Assembly (NCBI RefSeq): GCF_027744825.2
Contig: NC_071349.1
Span: 1,426,001-1,490,000, forward strand
Source of the DNA: Synchiropus splendidus
Lineage: Eukaryota > Chordata > Actinopteri > Syngnathiformes > Callionymidae
Length of the DNA: 64,000 nucleotides
Reading direction: 5' to 3'
The notes beneath the pieces were generated by a model that did no database searches, was not told where the DNA came from, and worked only from the letters and a program-made list of their open reading frames with translations. How positions within the stretch are numbered: position 1 is the first letter of the stretch; every line of letters begins with the position of its first letter. Shown piece by piece: positions 53,519 to 64,000 of this stretch. A program made the translations under genes and the position numbers.

Positions 53519-54459
53519 CTAAGCTGTCTGAAGTGTTTTTCCAAAGTTATCAACCTTTTTTTGTTTGGCGTTCGGGAACCCACCTTATCTCAGGCTGAAA
53601 ACTTGTTTTCTGCATTGTGCCATAACTTTGCAGGAAACTTCAAAATATGAAATTTTAACCTCCCACTATTGCAGAAAGGGCCTGTCTTGTAGTTGCACAT
53701 CAAATCTAAGCTGTCTGAAGTGTTTTTAATAAGTTATCAACATTTTTATGTTTGGCGTTCCGGAATCGACCTTATCTCAGGCTGAAAACGTGTTTTACGC
53801 ATTTTGCCATAACTTTGCATAAAGCTTCAGCACATGAAATTTTCACCTCCCACTATAGCAGAAAGGGTCATTCTAGTAGTTGCAGATCAAATTTAAGCTG
53901 TCTGAAATGTTTTTCCAAAGTTATCAACATTTTTATGTTTGGCGTTACTGAACCCACCTTATCTCAGTCTGAAAACGTGTTTTTTGCATTGTGTAATAAC
54001 TTTGCAGGGAAGCCTCAGAACATGAAATTTTCACCTGCCGCTACAGTAGAAAGGGTCTTTCTAGTAGTTGCACATCAAATCTAAGCTGTCTGAAGTGTTT
54101 TTCCAAAGTTATCAACATTTTTATGTTTGGCGATTCGGAATCAACCTTATCTCAGTCTGAAAAGGTCTTTTCTGGATTGTGCCACAACTTTGCAGGGAAG
54201 CCTCAGAACATGAAATTTTCACCTCCCACTATTGTATAAAGGGTCTTTCTAGTATTTGCACATCTAATCTAAGCTGTCTGAAGTGTTTTTCCAAACTTAT
54301 CAACATTTTTATGTTTGGCGTTCCGGAACCCACCTTATCTCAGGCTGTAAACGCTTTTTTTGCATTGTGCCATAACCTTGGAGGGAAGCTTCAGAACATG
54401 AAATTTTCAATTCCCATTATAGCAGAAAGGGTCTTTCTCATTCTTGCACATCAAATCTA

Positions 54460-57400
54460 AGCTGTCTGGAGTGTTTTTCCGAAGTTATTAACATTTTTAC
54501 GTTTGGCGTTCCGGAATTGACCTTATGTGAGGCTGAACACGAGTTTTCTGCATTGTGCCATAACTTTGCAGGGAAGCTTCAGAGCATGAAATTTCCACAT
54601 CCCACTATAGCAGAAAGGGTCTTTCTAGTAGGTGCACATCAAATCGAAGCTGTCTGAAGTGTTTTTCCAAAGTTAACACCATTTTTATGTTTGGCCTTCC
54701 AGAAACAACCTTATCTCAGGCTGAAAACGCGTTTTCTGAATTGTGCCATAACTTTGCAGGGAAGCTTCAGAACATGAAATTTTAACCTCCCACTATAGCA
54801 GAATGCGTCTTTCTAGTAGTTGCACATCAAATCATAGCTGTCTGAAGTGTTTTTCCAAAGTTCTCAACATTTTTATTTTTGGCGGTCCGAAATCAACCTC
54901 ATCTCATGCTGAAAACGCGTTTTACGCATTGTGCCATAACTTTACAGGGAAGCTTCAGAACATGAATTTTTAACCTCCCACTATAGCAGAAAGGGTATTT
55001 CTAGTAGTTGCACATCAAATCTAAGCTGTCTGAAGCGTATTTCCAAAGTTATCAACATTTTTATGTTTACCGTTCTGGAACCCACCTTATCTCAGGCTGA
55101 AAACGCGTTTTCTGCATTGTGCCATAACTTTGCAGGGAGACTTCAGAACATGAAATATTCTCCTCCCACTATAGCTGAAAGGGTATTTCTAGTAGTTGCA
55201 CATCAAATCTAAGTTGTCTGAAGTGTTTTTCCAAAGTTATCAACATTCTTATGTTTGGCGTTCCGGAACCCACCTTATCTCAGCCTGAAAACGCGTTTTA
55301 CATATTTTGCCATAACTTTGCAGGGAAGCTTTAGAACATGAAATTTTAACATCCCACTATAGCAGAAAGGGTCTTACTAGTAGTTGCACATCAAATCTAA
55401 GCTGTCTGAAGTGTTTTTCTAAAGGTATCAACATTCTTATATTTGGCGTTCCAGAATCAACCTTATCTCAGGCTGAAAACGCGTTTTACGCATTGTGCCA
55501 TAACTTTACAGGGAAGCTTCAGAACATGAAATTTTAACCTCCCACTATAGCAGAAAGGGTCTTTCTAGTAGTTGCACATCAAATCTAAGCTGTCTGAAGT
55601 GTTTTTCCAAAGTTATCAACATTTTTATGTTTGGCGTTCTGGAACCCACCTTATCTCAGGCTGAAAACGCGTTTTCTGCATTGTGCCATAACTTTGCAGG
55701 GAGAATTCAGAACATGAAATTTTCTCCTCCCACTATAGCAGAAAGGGTATTTCTAGTAGTTGCACATCAAATCTAAGTTGTCTGAAGTGTTTTTCCAAAG
55801 TTATCAACATTCTTATGTTTGGCGTTCCGGAACCCACCTTATCTCAGCCTGAAAACGCGTTTTACATATTTTGCCATAACTTTGCAGGGAAGCTTCAGAA
55901 CATGAAATTTTAACATCCCACTATAGCAGAAAGGGTCTTACTAGTAGTTGCACATCAAATCTAAGCTGTCTGAAGTGTTTTTCTAAAGTTATCAACATTC
56001 TTAAGTTTGGCGTTCCAGAATCAACCTTATCTCAGGCTGAAAACGCGTTTTACGCATTGTGCCATAACTTTGCAGGAAAGCTTCAGAACATGAAATTTTC
56101 AACTCCCACTATAGCAGAAAGGGTCTTTCTAGTAGTTGCACATCAAATCTAAGCTGTCTGAAGTGTTTTTCCAAAGTTATCAACATTTTTATGTTTGGCG
56201 TTCTGGAACCCACCTTATCTCAGGCTGAAAACGCGTTTTCTGCATTGTGCCATAACTTTGCAGGGAGACTTCAGAACATGAAATTTTCTCCTCCCACTAT
56301 AGCAGAAACGGTATTTCTAGTAATTGCACATCAAATCGAAGCTGTCTGAAGTGTTTTTCCAAAGTTATCAACACTTTTACGTTTGGCGTTCCGGAATCGA
56401 CCTTATCTCAGGCTGAAAACGCGTTTTCTGAATTGTGCCATAACTTTGCAGGGAAGCTTCAGAACATGAAATTTTAACCTCCCACTATAGCAGAATGCGT
56501 CTTTCTAGTAGTTGCACATCAAATCTTAGCTGTCTGAAGTGTTTTTCCAAAGTTCTCAACATTTTTATGTTTGGCGTTCCGAAATCAACCTCATCTCAGG
56601 CTGAAAACGCGTTTTCTGCATTGTGCCATAACTTTGCAGGGAGACTTCAGAACATGAAATTTTCTCCTCCCACTATAGCTGAAAGGGTATTTCTAGTAGT
56701 TGCACATCAAATCTAAGCTGTCTGAAGTGTTTTTCCAAAGTTATCAACATTCTTATGTTTGGCGTTCCGGAACCCACCTTATCTCAGCCTGAAAACGCGT
56801 TTTACATATTTTGCCATAACTTTGCAGGGAAGCTTCAGAACATGAAATTTTAACATCCCACTATAGCAGAAAGGGTCTTACTAGTAGTTGCACATCAAAT
56901 CTAAGCTGTCTGAAGTGTTTTTCTAAAGTTATCAACATTCTTATGTTTGGCGTTCCAGAATCAACCTTATCTCAGGCTGAAAACGCGTTTTCTGCATTGT
57001 GCCATAACTTTGCAGGGAGACTTCAGAACATTAAATTTTCTCCTCCCACTATAGCAGAAAGGGTATTTCCAGTAGTTGCACATCAAATCTAAGCTGTCTG
57101 TAGAGTTTTTCCTGAGTTATCAACATTTTTATGTTTGGCGTTCTGAAATCAACCTCATCTCAGGCTGAAATCGCGCTTTACGCATTGTGCCATAACTTTG
57201 CAGGGAAGCTTCAGAACATGATATTTTCACCTCCCACTATAGCAGAAAGGGTCTATCTCATAGTTGCACATCAAATCTAATCTGTCTGAAGTGTTTTTCA
57301 AAAGTTTTCAACATTTTTATGTTTGGTGTTCCTGAATCGACCTTATCTCAGGCCAAAAACGCGTTTTCTGCATTGTGCCATAACTTTGCAGCAAAGCTTC

Positions 57401-60290
57401 AGAACATCAAATTTTCACCTCCCACTATAGCAGAAAGTGTCTTTCTAGTAGTTGCACATCAAATCTAAGCTGTCTGAAGTGTTTTTCCACAGTTATCAAC
57501 ATTCTTATGTTTGGCGTTCCGATATCAACCATATCTCAGGCTGAAAAAATGTTTTCTGCATTGTGCCATAACTTTGCAGCAAAGCTTCAGAACATCAAAT
57601 TTTCACCTCCCACTATTCCAGAAAGGGTATTTCTAGTAGTTGCACATCAAATCTAAGCTGTCTGGAGTGTTTTTCCAAAGTTATTAACATTTTTACGTTT
57701 GCCGTTCCGGAATCGACCTTATCTCAGGCTGAAAACGCGTTTTCTGAATTGTGCCAAAACTTTGCAGGGAAGCTTCAGAACATGAAATTTTAACCTCCCA
57801 CGATAGCAGAATGCATCTTTCTAGTAGTTGCACATCAAATCTAAGCTGTCGAAAGTGTTTTTCCAAAGTTATCAACACTTTTATGTCTGGCGTTCCTGAA
57901 TCGACCTTATCTCAGGCTGAAAACGCGATTTACGCATTGTCCCCTAACTTTGCAGGGAAGCTTCAGAACATGAAATTTTAACCTCCCTCTATAGCAGAAA
58001 GGGTCTTTCTAGTAGTTGCACATCAAATCTAAGCTGTCGAAAGTGTTTTTCCAAAGTTATCAACACTTTTATGTCTGGCGTTCCTGAATCGACCATATCT
58101 CAGGCTGAAAACGCGTTTTATGCATTGTGCCATAACTTTGCAGGGAAGCTTCAGAACATGAAATTTTCAGCTCCCACTATAGCAGAAAGGGTCTTTCTCG
58201 TAGTTGCACATCAAATGTAAGCTGTCTGAAGTATTTTTCCAAAGTTATCAACATTCTTATGTTTGGCGTTCCGGAATCAACCATATCTTAGGCTTAAAAC
58301 ATTTTTTCTGCATTGTGCCATAACTTTGCAGGCAAGCTTCAGAACATGAAATTTCCAAATCCCACTATAGCAGAAAGTGTCTTTCTTGTAGTTGCACATC
58401 AAATCTAAGCTGTTTGAAGTGTTTTTCCAAAGTTATCAACATTTGTATGTTTGGCGTTGCGGAATCGACCTTATCTCAGCCTGAAAACGCGTTTTACGCA
58501 TTGTGCCATAACTTTGCAGGGAAGCTTCAGAACATGAAATTTTCATATCCCACTATAGCAGAAAGGGTCTTTCTAGTAGTTGCACATCAAATCTAAGCTG
58601 TCTGAAGTGTTTTTCCAAAGTTATCAACATTTTTACGTTTGGCGTTCCGGAATCGACCTTATCTCAGGCTGAAAACGCGTTTTCTGAATTGTACCATAAC
58701 TTTGCAGGGAAGCTTCAGAACATGAAATTTTAACCTCCCACTATAGCAGAATGCGTCTTTCTAGTAGTTGCACATCAAATCTTAGCTGTCTGAAGTGTTT
58801 TTCCAAAGTTATCAACATTTTTATGTTTGGCATTCCGAAATCAACCTCATCTCAGGCTGAAAACGCGTTTTACGCATTGTGCCATAACTTTACAGGGAAG
58901 CTTCAGAACATGAAATTTTAACCTCCCACTATAGCAGAAAGGGTCTTTCTAGTAGTTGCACATCAAATCTAAGCTGTCTGAAGTGTTTTTCCAAAGTTAT
59001 CAACATTTTTATGTTTGGCGTTCTGGAACCCACCTTATCTCAGCCTGAAAACGCGTTTTACATATTTTGCCATAACTTTGCAGGGAAGCTTCAGAACATG
59101 AAATTTTAACATCCCACTATAGCAGAAAGGTTCTTACTAGTAGTTGCACATCAAATCTAAGCTGTCTGAAGTGTTTTTCTAAAGTTATCAACATTCTTAT
59201 GTTTGGCGTTCCAGAATCAACCTTATCTCATGCTGAAAACGCGTTTTACGCATTGTGCCATAACTTTACAGGGAAGCTTCAGAACATGAAATTTTAACCT
59301 CCCACTATAGCAGAAAGGGTCTTTCTAGTAGTTGCACATCAAATCTAAGCTGTCTGAAGTGTTTTTCCAAAGTTATCAACATTTTTATGTTTGGCGTTCT
59401 GGAACCCACCTTATCTCAGGCTGAAAACGCGTTTTCTGCATTGTGCCATAACTTTGCAGGGAGACTTCAGAACATGAAATTTTCTCCTCCCACTATAGCA
59501 GAAAGGGTATTTCTAGTAGTTGCACATCAAATCTAAGCAGTCTGTAGAGTTTTTCCTGAGTTATCAACATTTTTATGTTTGGCGTTCTGAAATCAACCTC
59601 ATCTCAGGCTGAAAACGCGTTTTACGCATTGTGCCATAACTTTGCAGGGAAGCTTCAGAACATGATATTTTCACCTCCCACTATAGCAGAAAGGGTCTAT
59701 CTCATAGTTGCACATCAAATCTAATCTGTCTGAAGTGTTTTTCGAAAGTTTTCAACATTTTTATGTTTGGTGTTCCTGAATCGACCTTATCTCAGGCCAA
59801 AAACGCGTTTTCTGCATTGTGCCAAAACTTTGCAGCAAAGCTTCAGAACATGAAATTTTCACCTCCCACTATAGCAGAAAGTGTCTTTCTAGTAGTTGCA
59901 CATCAAATCTAAGCTGTCTGAAGTGTTTTTCCAAAGTTATCAACATTTTTATGTTTGGCGTTCCGGAATCAACCATATCTCAGGCTGAAAAAATGTTTTC
60001 TGCATTGTGCCATAACTTTGCAGGCAAGCTTCAGATCATGAAATTTTCACCTCCCACTATACCAGAAAGGGTCTTTCTAGTACTTGCACATCAAATCTAA
60101 GCTGTCTGGAGTGTTTTTCCGAAGTTATTAACATTTTTACGTTTGGCGTTCCGGAATTGACCTTATGTGAGGCTGAACACGAGTTTTCTGCATTGTGCCA
60201 TAACTTTGCAGGGAAGCTTCAGAACATGAAATTTCCACATCCCACTATAGCAGAAAGGGTCTTTCTAGTAGGTGCACATCAAATCGAAGC
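54460..60290 (+). repeat. Mixed block with 13-, 14- and 30-monomer echoes
   Basis: The unit at 54460 (ctgtctggagtg, gaagttattaac, cttatgtgaggctgaacacgag) recurs at 60100, exactly 30 units (5640 bp) away, with the same following unit (ggtgcacatcaaatcg). Segment 57092-57655 recurs at 59536-60099 at 2444 bp (13 units exactly), with the ctgtagag unit, ggccaaaaacgcg, gcagcaaagc and ggctgaaaaaatg. A third pair near 57693 and 60328 is 2635 bp apart. The region also holds several copies of a unit pair with acatattttgcc / ttttaacatccc and gtcttactag at 55.3, 55.9, 56.85 and 59.1 kb. Confidence 0.75.
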
Positions 60291-60929
60291 TGTCTGAAGA
60301 AGTGTTTTTCCAAAGTTATCAACACTTTTATGTTTGCCGTTCCGGAATCGATCTTATCTCAGGTTGAAAACGCGTTTTCTGAATTGTGCCAAAACTTTGC
60401 AGGGAAGATTCAGAACATGAAATTTTAACCTCCCACGATAGCAGAATGCATCTTTCTAGTAGTTGCACATCAAATCTTAGCTGTCTGAAGTGTTTTTCCA
60501 AAGTTCTCAACATATTTATGTTTGGCGTTCTGAAATCAACCTCATCTCTGGCTGAAAACACGATTTACGCATTCTGCCATAACTTTGCAGGGAAGCTTCA
60601 GAACATGAAATTTTCATATCCCACTATAGCAGAAAGGGTCTTTCTAGTAGTTGCACATCAAATCTAAGCTGTCAGAAGTGTTTTTCCGAAGTTATCAACA
60701 TTTTTACCTTTGGCGTTCCGGAATCGACCTTATCTCAGGCTGAAAACGCGTTTTCTGAATTGTGCCATAACTTTGCAGGGAAGCTTCAGAACATGAAATT
60801 TTAACCTCCCACTATAGCAGAATGCGTATTTCTAGTAGTTGCACATCAAATCTTGGCTGTCTGAAGTGTTTTTCCAAAGTTCTCAACATTTTCATGTTTG
60901 CTGTTCGAAATCAAACTCATCTCAGGCTG

Positions 60930-63900
60930 AAAACGCGTTTTACGCATTGTGCCATAACTTTGCAGGGAGACTTCAGAACATGAAATTTTCTCCTCCCACT
61001 ATAGCAGAAAGGGTCTTTCCAGTAGTTGCACATCAAATCTAAGCTGTCTGAAGTGTTTTTCCAAAGTTATCAACATTTTTATGTTTGGCGTTCTGGAACC
61101 CACCTTATCTCAGGCTGAAAACGCGTTTTCTGCATTGTGCCAAAACTTTGCAGGGAGACTTCAGAACATGAAATTTTCTCCTCCCACTATAGCAGAAAGG
61201 GTCTTTCTAGTAGTTGCACATCAAATCTAAGCTGTCTGAAGTGTATTTCCAAAGTTATCAACATTTTATGTTTACCGTTCTGGAACCCACCTTATCTCAG
61301 GCTGAAAACGCGTTTTCTGCATTGTGCCATAACTTTGCAGGGAGACTTCAGAACATGAAATATTCTCCTCCCACTATAGCTGAAAGGGTATTTCTAGTAG
61401 TTGCACATCAAATCTAAGTTGTCTGAAGTGTTTTTCCAAAGTTATCAACATTCTTATGTTTGGCGTTCCGGAACCCACCTTATCTCAGCCTGAAAACGCG
61501 TTTTACATATTTTGCCATAACTTTGCAGGGAAGCTTCAGAACATGAAATTTTAACATCCCACTATAGCAGAAAGGGTCTTACTAGTAGTTGCACATCAAA
61601 TCTAAGCTGTCTGAAGTGTTTTTCTAAAGTTATCAACAGTCTTATGTTTGGCGTTCCAGAATCAACCTTATCTCAGGCTGAAAACGCGTTTTACGCATTG
61701 TGCCATAACTTTGCAGGAAAGCTTCAGAACATGAAATTTTCAACTCCCACTATAGCAGAAAGGGTCTTTCTAGTAGTTGCACATCAATTCTAAGCTGTCT
61801 GAAGTGTTTTTCCAAAGTTATCAACATTTTTATGTTTGGCGTTCTGGAACCCACCTTATCTCAGGCTGAAAACGCGTTTTCTGCATTGTGCCATAACTTT
61901 GCAGGGAGACTTCAGAACATGAAATTTTCTCCTCCCACTATAGCAGAAAGGGTATTTCTAGTAGTTGCACATCAAATCGAAGCTGTCTGAAGTGTTTTTC
62001 CAAAGTTATCAACACTTTTACGTTTGGCGTTCCGGAATCGACCTTATCTCAGGCTGAAAACGCGTTTTCTGAATTGTGCCATAACTTTGCAGGGAAGCTC
62101 TAGAACATGAAATTTTAACCTCCCACTATAGCAGAATGCGTTTTTTGGTAGTTGCACATCAAATCTTAGCTGTCTCAAGTGTTTTTCCAAAGTTCTCAAC
62201 ATTTTTATGTTTGGCGTTCCGAAATCAACCTCATCTCAGGCTGAAAACGCGTTTCACGCATTGTGCCATAACTTTACAGGGAAGCTTCAGAACATGAATT
62301 TTTAACCTCCCACTATAGCAGAAAGGGTCTTTCTAGTAGTTGCACATCAAATCTAAGCTGTCTGAAGTGTATTTCCAAAGTTATCAACATTTTTATGTTT
62401 ACCGTTCTGGAACCCACCTTATCTCAGGCTGAAAACGCGTTTTCTGCATTTTGCCATAACTTTGCAGGGAGACTTCAGAACATGAAACTTTCATATCCCA
62501 CTATAGCAGAAAGGGTCTTTCTAGTAGTCTCACATCAAATCTAAGCTGTCTGAAGTCTTTTTCCAAAGTTATCAACATTTTTATGTTTGGCGTTCTGGAA
62601 CCCACCTTATCTCAGGCTGAAAACGCGTTTTCTGCATTGTGCCATAACTTTGCAGGGAAGCTTCAGAACATGAAATTTTCACCTCCCACTATAGCAGAAA
62701 GGGTCTTTCTAGTTGTTGCACATCAAATCTAAGCTGTCTGAAATGTTTTTCCAAAGTTATCAACATTTTTACGTTTGGCGTTCCGGAACCCACCTTATCT
62801 CAGGCTGAAAACGCGTTTTACGCATTGTGCCATAACTTTGCAGGGAGACTTCAGAACATGAAATTTTCTCCTCCCACTATAGCAGAAAGGGTCTTTCCAG
62901 TAGTTGCACATCAAATCTAAGCTGTCTGAAGTGTTTTTCCAAAGTTATCAACATTTTTATGTTTGGCGTTCTGGAACCCACCTTATCTCAGGCTGAAAAC
63001 GCGTTTTCTGCATTGTGCCAAAACTTTGCAGGGAGACTTCAGAACATGAAATTTTCTCCTCCCACTATAGCAGAAAGGGTCTTTCTAGTAGTTGCACATC
63101 AAATCTAAGCTGTCTGAAGTGTATTTCCAAAGTTATCAACATTTTATGTTTACCGTTCTGGAACCCACCTTATCTCAGGCTGAAAACGCGTTTTCTGCAT
63201 TGTGCCATAACTTTGCAGGGAGACTTCAGAACATGAAATATTCTCCTCCCACTATAGCTGAAAGGGTATTTCTAGTAGTTGCACATCAAATCTAAGTTGT
63301 CTGAAGTGTTTTTCCAAAGTTATCAACATTCTTATGTTTGGCGTTCCGGAACCCACCTTATCTCAGCCTGAAAACGCGTTTTACATATTTTGCCATAACT
63401 TTGCAGGGAAGCTTCAGAACATGAAATTTTAACATCCCACTATAGCAGAAAGGGTCTTACTAGTAGTTGCACATCAAATCTAAGCTGTCTGAAGTGTTTT
63501 TCTAAAGTTATCAACAGTCTTATGTTTGGCGTTCCAGAATCAACCTTATCTCAGGCTGAAAACGCGTTTTACGCATTGTGCCATAACTTTGCAGGAAAGC
63601 TTCAGAACATGAAATTTTCAACTCCCACTATAGCAGAAAGGGTCTTTCTAGTAGTTGCACATCAATTCTAAGCTGTCTGAAGTGTTTTTCCAAAGTTATC
63701 AACATTTTTATGTTTGGCGTTCTGGAACCCACCTTATCTCAGGCTGAAAACGCGTTTTCTGCATTGTGCCATAACTTTGCAGGGAGACTTCAGAACATGA
63801 AATTTTCTCCTCCCACTATAGCAGAAAGGGTATTTCTAGTAGTTGCACATCAAATCGAAGCTGTCTGAAGTGTTTTTCCAAAGTTATCAACACTTTTACG

Positions 63901-64000
63901 TTTGGCGTTCCGGAATCGACCTTATCTCAGGCTGAAAACGCGTTTTCTGAATTGTGCCATAACTTTGCAGGGAAGCTCTAGAACATGAAATTTTAACCTC
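60930..64000 (+). repeat. Young 10-monomer HOR, 1878 bp, runs off the window
   Basis: Copy one is about 60930-62807; copy two starts about 62808 and is cut by the window end at 64000. Marks repeated at a 1878-bp offset: ctttccagtag, gtgccaaaac, gtgtatttcc with aacattttatgtttacc, gaaatattctcc with tagctgaaagg, acatattttgcc with gtcttactag, ttatcaacagtc, acatcaattc, and ggaagctctagaac. I saw no difference in the parts I compared. The unit is ten monomers less two bases, one of which is the lost T in aacattttatg. Confidence 0.9.

Larger units (their letters stand above)
47340..54467 (+). repeat. Divergent block with 20/21-monomer duplication
   Basis: Segments about 47720-50715 and 51660-54467 match at offsets of 3941 bp (21 units) on the left and 3752 bp (20 units less 8) on the right; the second lacks one unit near 52.2 kb. 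Private marks: ggcgattcgg with tctgaaaaggtc and attgtataaagg; tcaccacccacgatag; gctgaaaagcgtttttgtgc; tttctcgttcctg with gaagccaccgaac; gtttcacgtgaaac; gcataaagcttcagcac; ctgtaaacgctttttttgc. A nested echo joins 47371-47703 to 50000-50332 at 2629 bp (14 units). Many of these variants are rare or absent elsewhere, so the block has its own history. Confidence 0.82.
1..64000 (+). repeat. Satellite DNA array, ~188-bp monomer, head to tail
   Basis: Every part of the window is the same ~188-bp unit in one orientation. Boundaries (agctgtctg) fall at 162, 350 and 538 at the start and at 63859 near the end. The span 162-63859 is 63697 bp, which fits 339 units of 188 bp with a net loss of 35 bp; 24 of those are one deletion near 10.7 kb. 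No unrelated insert, transposon, inverted block or single-copy sequence interrupts it. Such long pure arrays are typical of centromeric, pericentromeric or heterochromatic satellites in eukaryotes; that role is inferred. The monomer carries no CENP-B box that I can find. I do not recognise it as a named satellite family, so the species stays open. Confidence 0.98.

Noticed and set aside
54661..54680. Possible unrelated insert where aagttaacaccattt interrupts the usual aagttatcaacattt
   Set aside because: The same variant (ttaacacca) occurs at 2446, 5640, 7142, 9020 and 10875 and keeps the monomer length; it is a subfamily variant.
1..64000. More than 100 open frames of 60-116 codons on both strands with similar predicted peptides
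   Set aside because: They are translations of the satellite monomer. The unit is open in one + frame and one - frame and closed at a fixed stop near ctaagctg; 188 is not divisible by 3, so no frame runs on. They have no consistent start context, domains or codon bias, and their similarity follows from repeat homology.
1..64000. CRISPR-like array, because of regular repeats
   Set aside because: The whole 188-bp period is repeated, with no short direct repeat alternating with unrelated spacers, and there are no cas genes.
1..64000. CENP-B box
   Set aside because: I looked for the pattern nTTCGnnnnAnnCGGGn on both strands around the ttcgg and tcgacc words and found no match; the nearest (gttcgggaaccc near 49.82, 51.32 and 53.57 kb) lacks the spacing.
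1..64000. Alpha satellite or another named satellite family
   Set aside because: The length (188 rather than 171 bp) and sequence do not match alpha satellite, and I do not recognise the unit as any plant or animal satellite I know. No name is assigned.
1..64000. Internal subrepeat (for example a ~94-bp half-unit)
   Set aside because: Comparing the two halves of the majority monomer by eye gave no convincing similarity beyond short T-rich words.
1..64000. tRNA or 5S rRNA-derived satellite (Pol III A/B boxes)
   Set aside because: No B-box-like ggttcgaatcc word or cloverleaf-compatible segment was seen in the monomer.

Overview
The whole window is one uninterrupted block of eukaryotic satellite DNA. 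A monomer of about 188 bp repeats head to tail on the + strand from base 1 to base 64000: about 339 complete monomers plus a partial copy at each end. Counted from the conserved boundary word agctgtctg, the first complete monomer starts at 162 and the last boundary in the window is at 63859. The majority monomer is about 40% G+C. I found no protein-coding gene, RNA gene, transposon, telomeric repeat, inverted segment or unique sequence. Open frames of 60-116 codons occur on both strands, but they are by-products of a monomer that is open in one frame for most of its length and closed at a fixed stop near its boundary. Because 188 is not a multiple of 3, the frame shifts at every unit. The layout fits a centromeric or pericentromeric (or other heterochromatic) array of a plant or animal. 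I do not recognise the monomer as a named satellite and cannot give the species.

The array is a patchwork of higher-order repeats (HORs) and local duplications rather than a single HOR. From 1 to about 16.4 kb there are divergent monomers with short duplications: 4-, 5- and 6-monomer offsets, tandem dimers, and 10/11-monomer relations at 6.4-9.2 and 10.3-12.5 kb. From 16.4 to 39.4 kb the array is more homogenised, with a 10-13-monomer HOR (1.88-2.45 kb) in several length variants. At 40.03-43.04 kb lies an 8-monomer, 1505-bp tandem duplication whose two copies look identical wherever I compared them. The stretch 43.0-47.3 kb is mixed. At 47.3-54.5 kb a distinct set of monomer variants carries a 20/21-monomer (3.75-3.94 kb) duplication. 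The stretch 54.5-60.9 kb is mixed with 13-, 14- and 30-monomer echoes. From 60.93 kb to the end is a young 10-monomer, 1878-bp HOR that runs off the window.

The most notable observations are these. (1) All five CpGs of the majority monomer sit in a 37-bp stretch and the other ~150 bp have none; many subfamily-defining variants look like CpG decay. (2) A 14-bp perfect palindrome, extending to a 20-bp dyad with one mismatched pair, is centred in that stretch. (3) Three monomers at 49.7-53.5 kb carry a new 14-bp palindrome that equals the core of bacterial parS, most likely by chance. (4) Several recombination junctions can be placed to within about 20 bp. (5) An ordered cassette of monomer types recurs across much of the window and shows the ancestral HOR backbone.

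All comparisons were made by eye. Block edges are accurate to roughly 10-50 bp, and I give no percent identities because I could not compute them.
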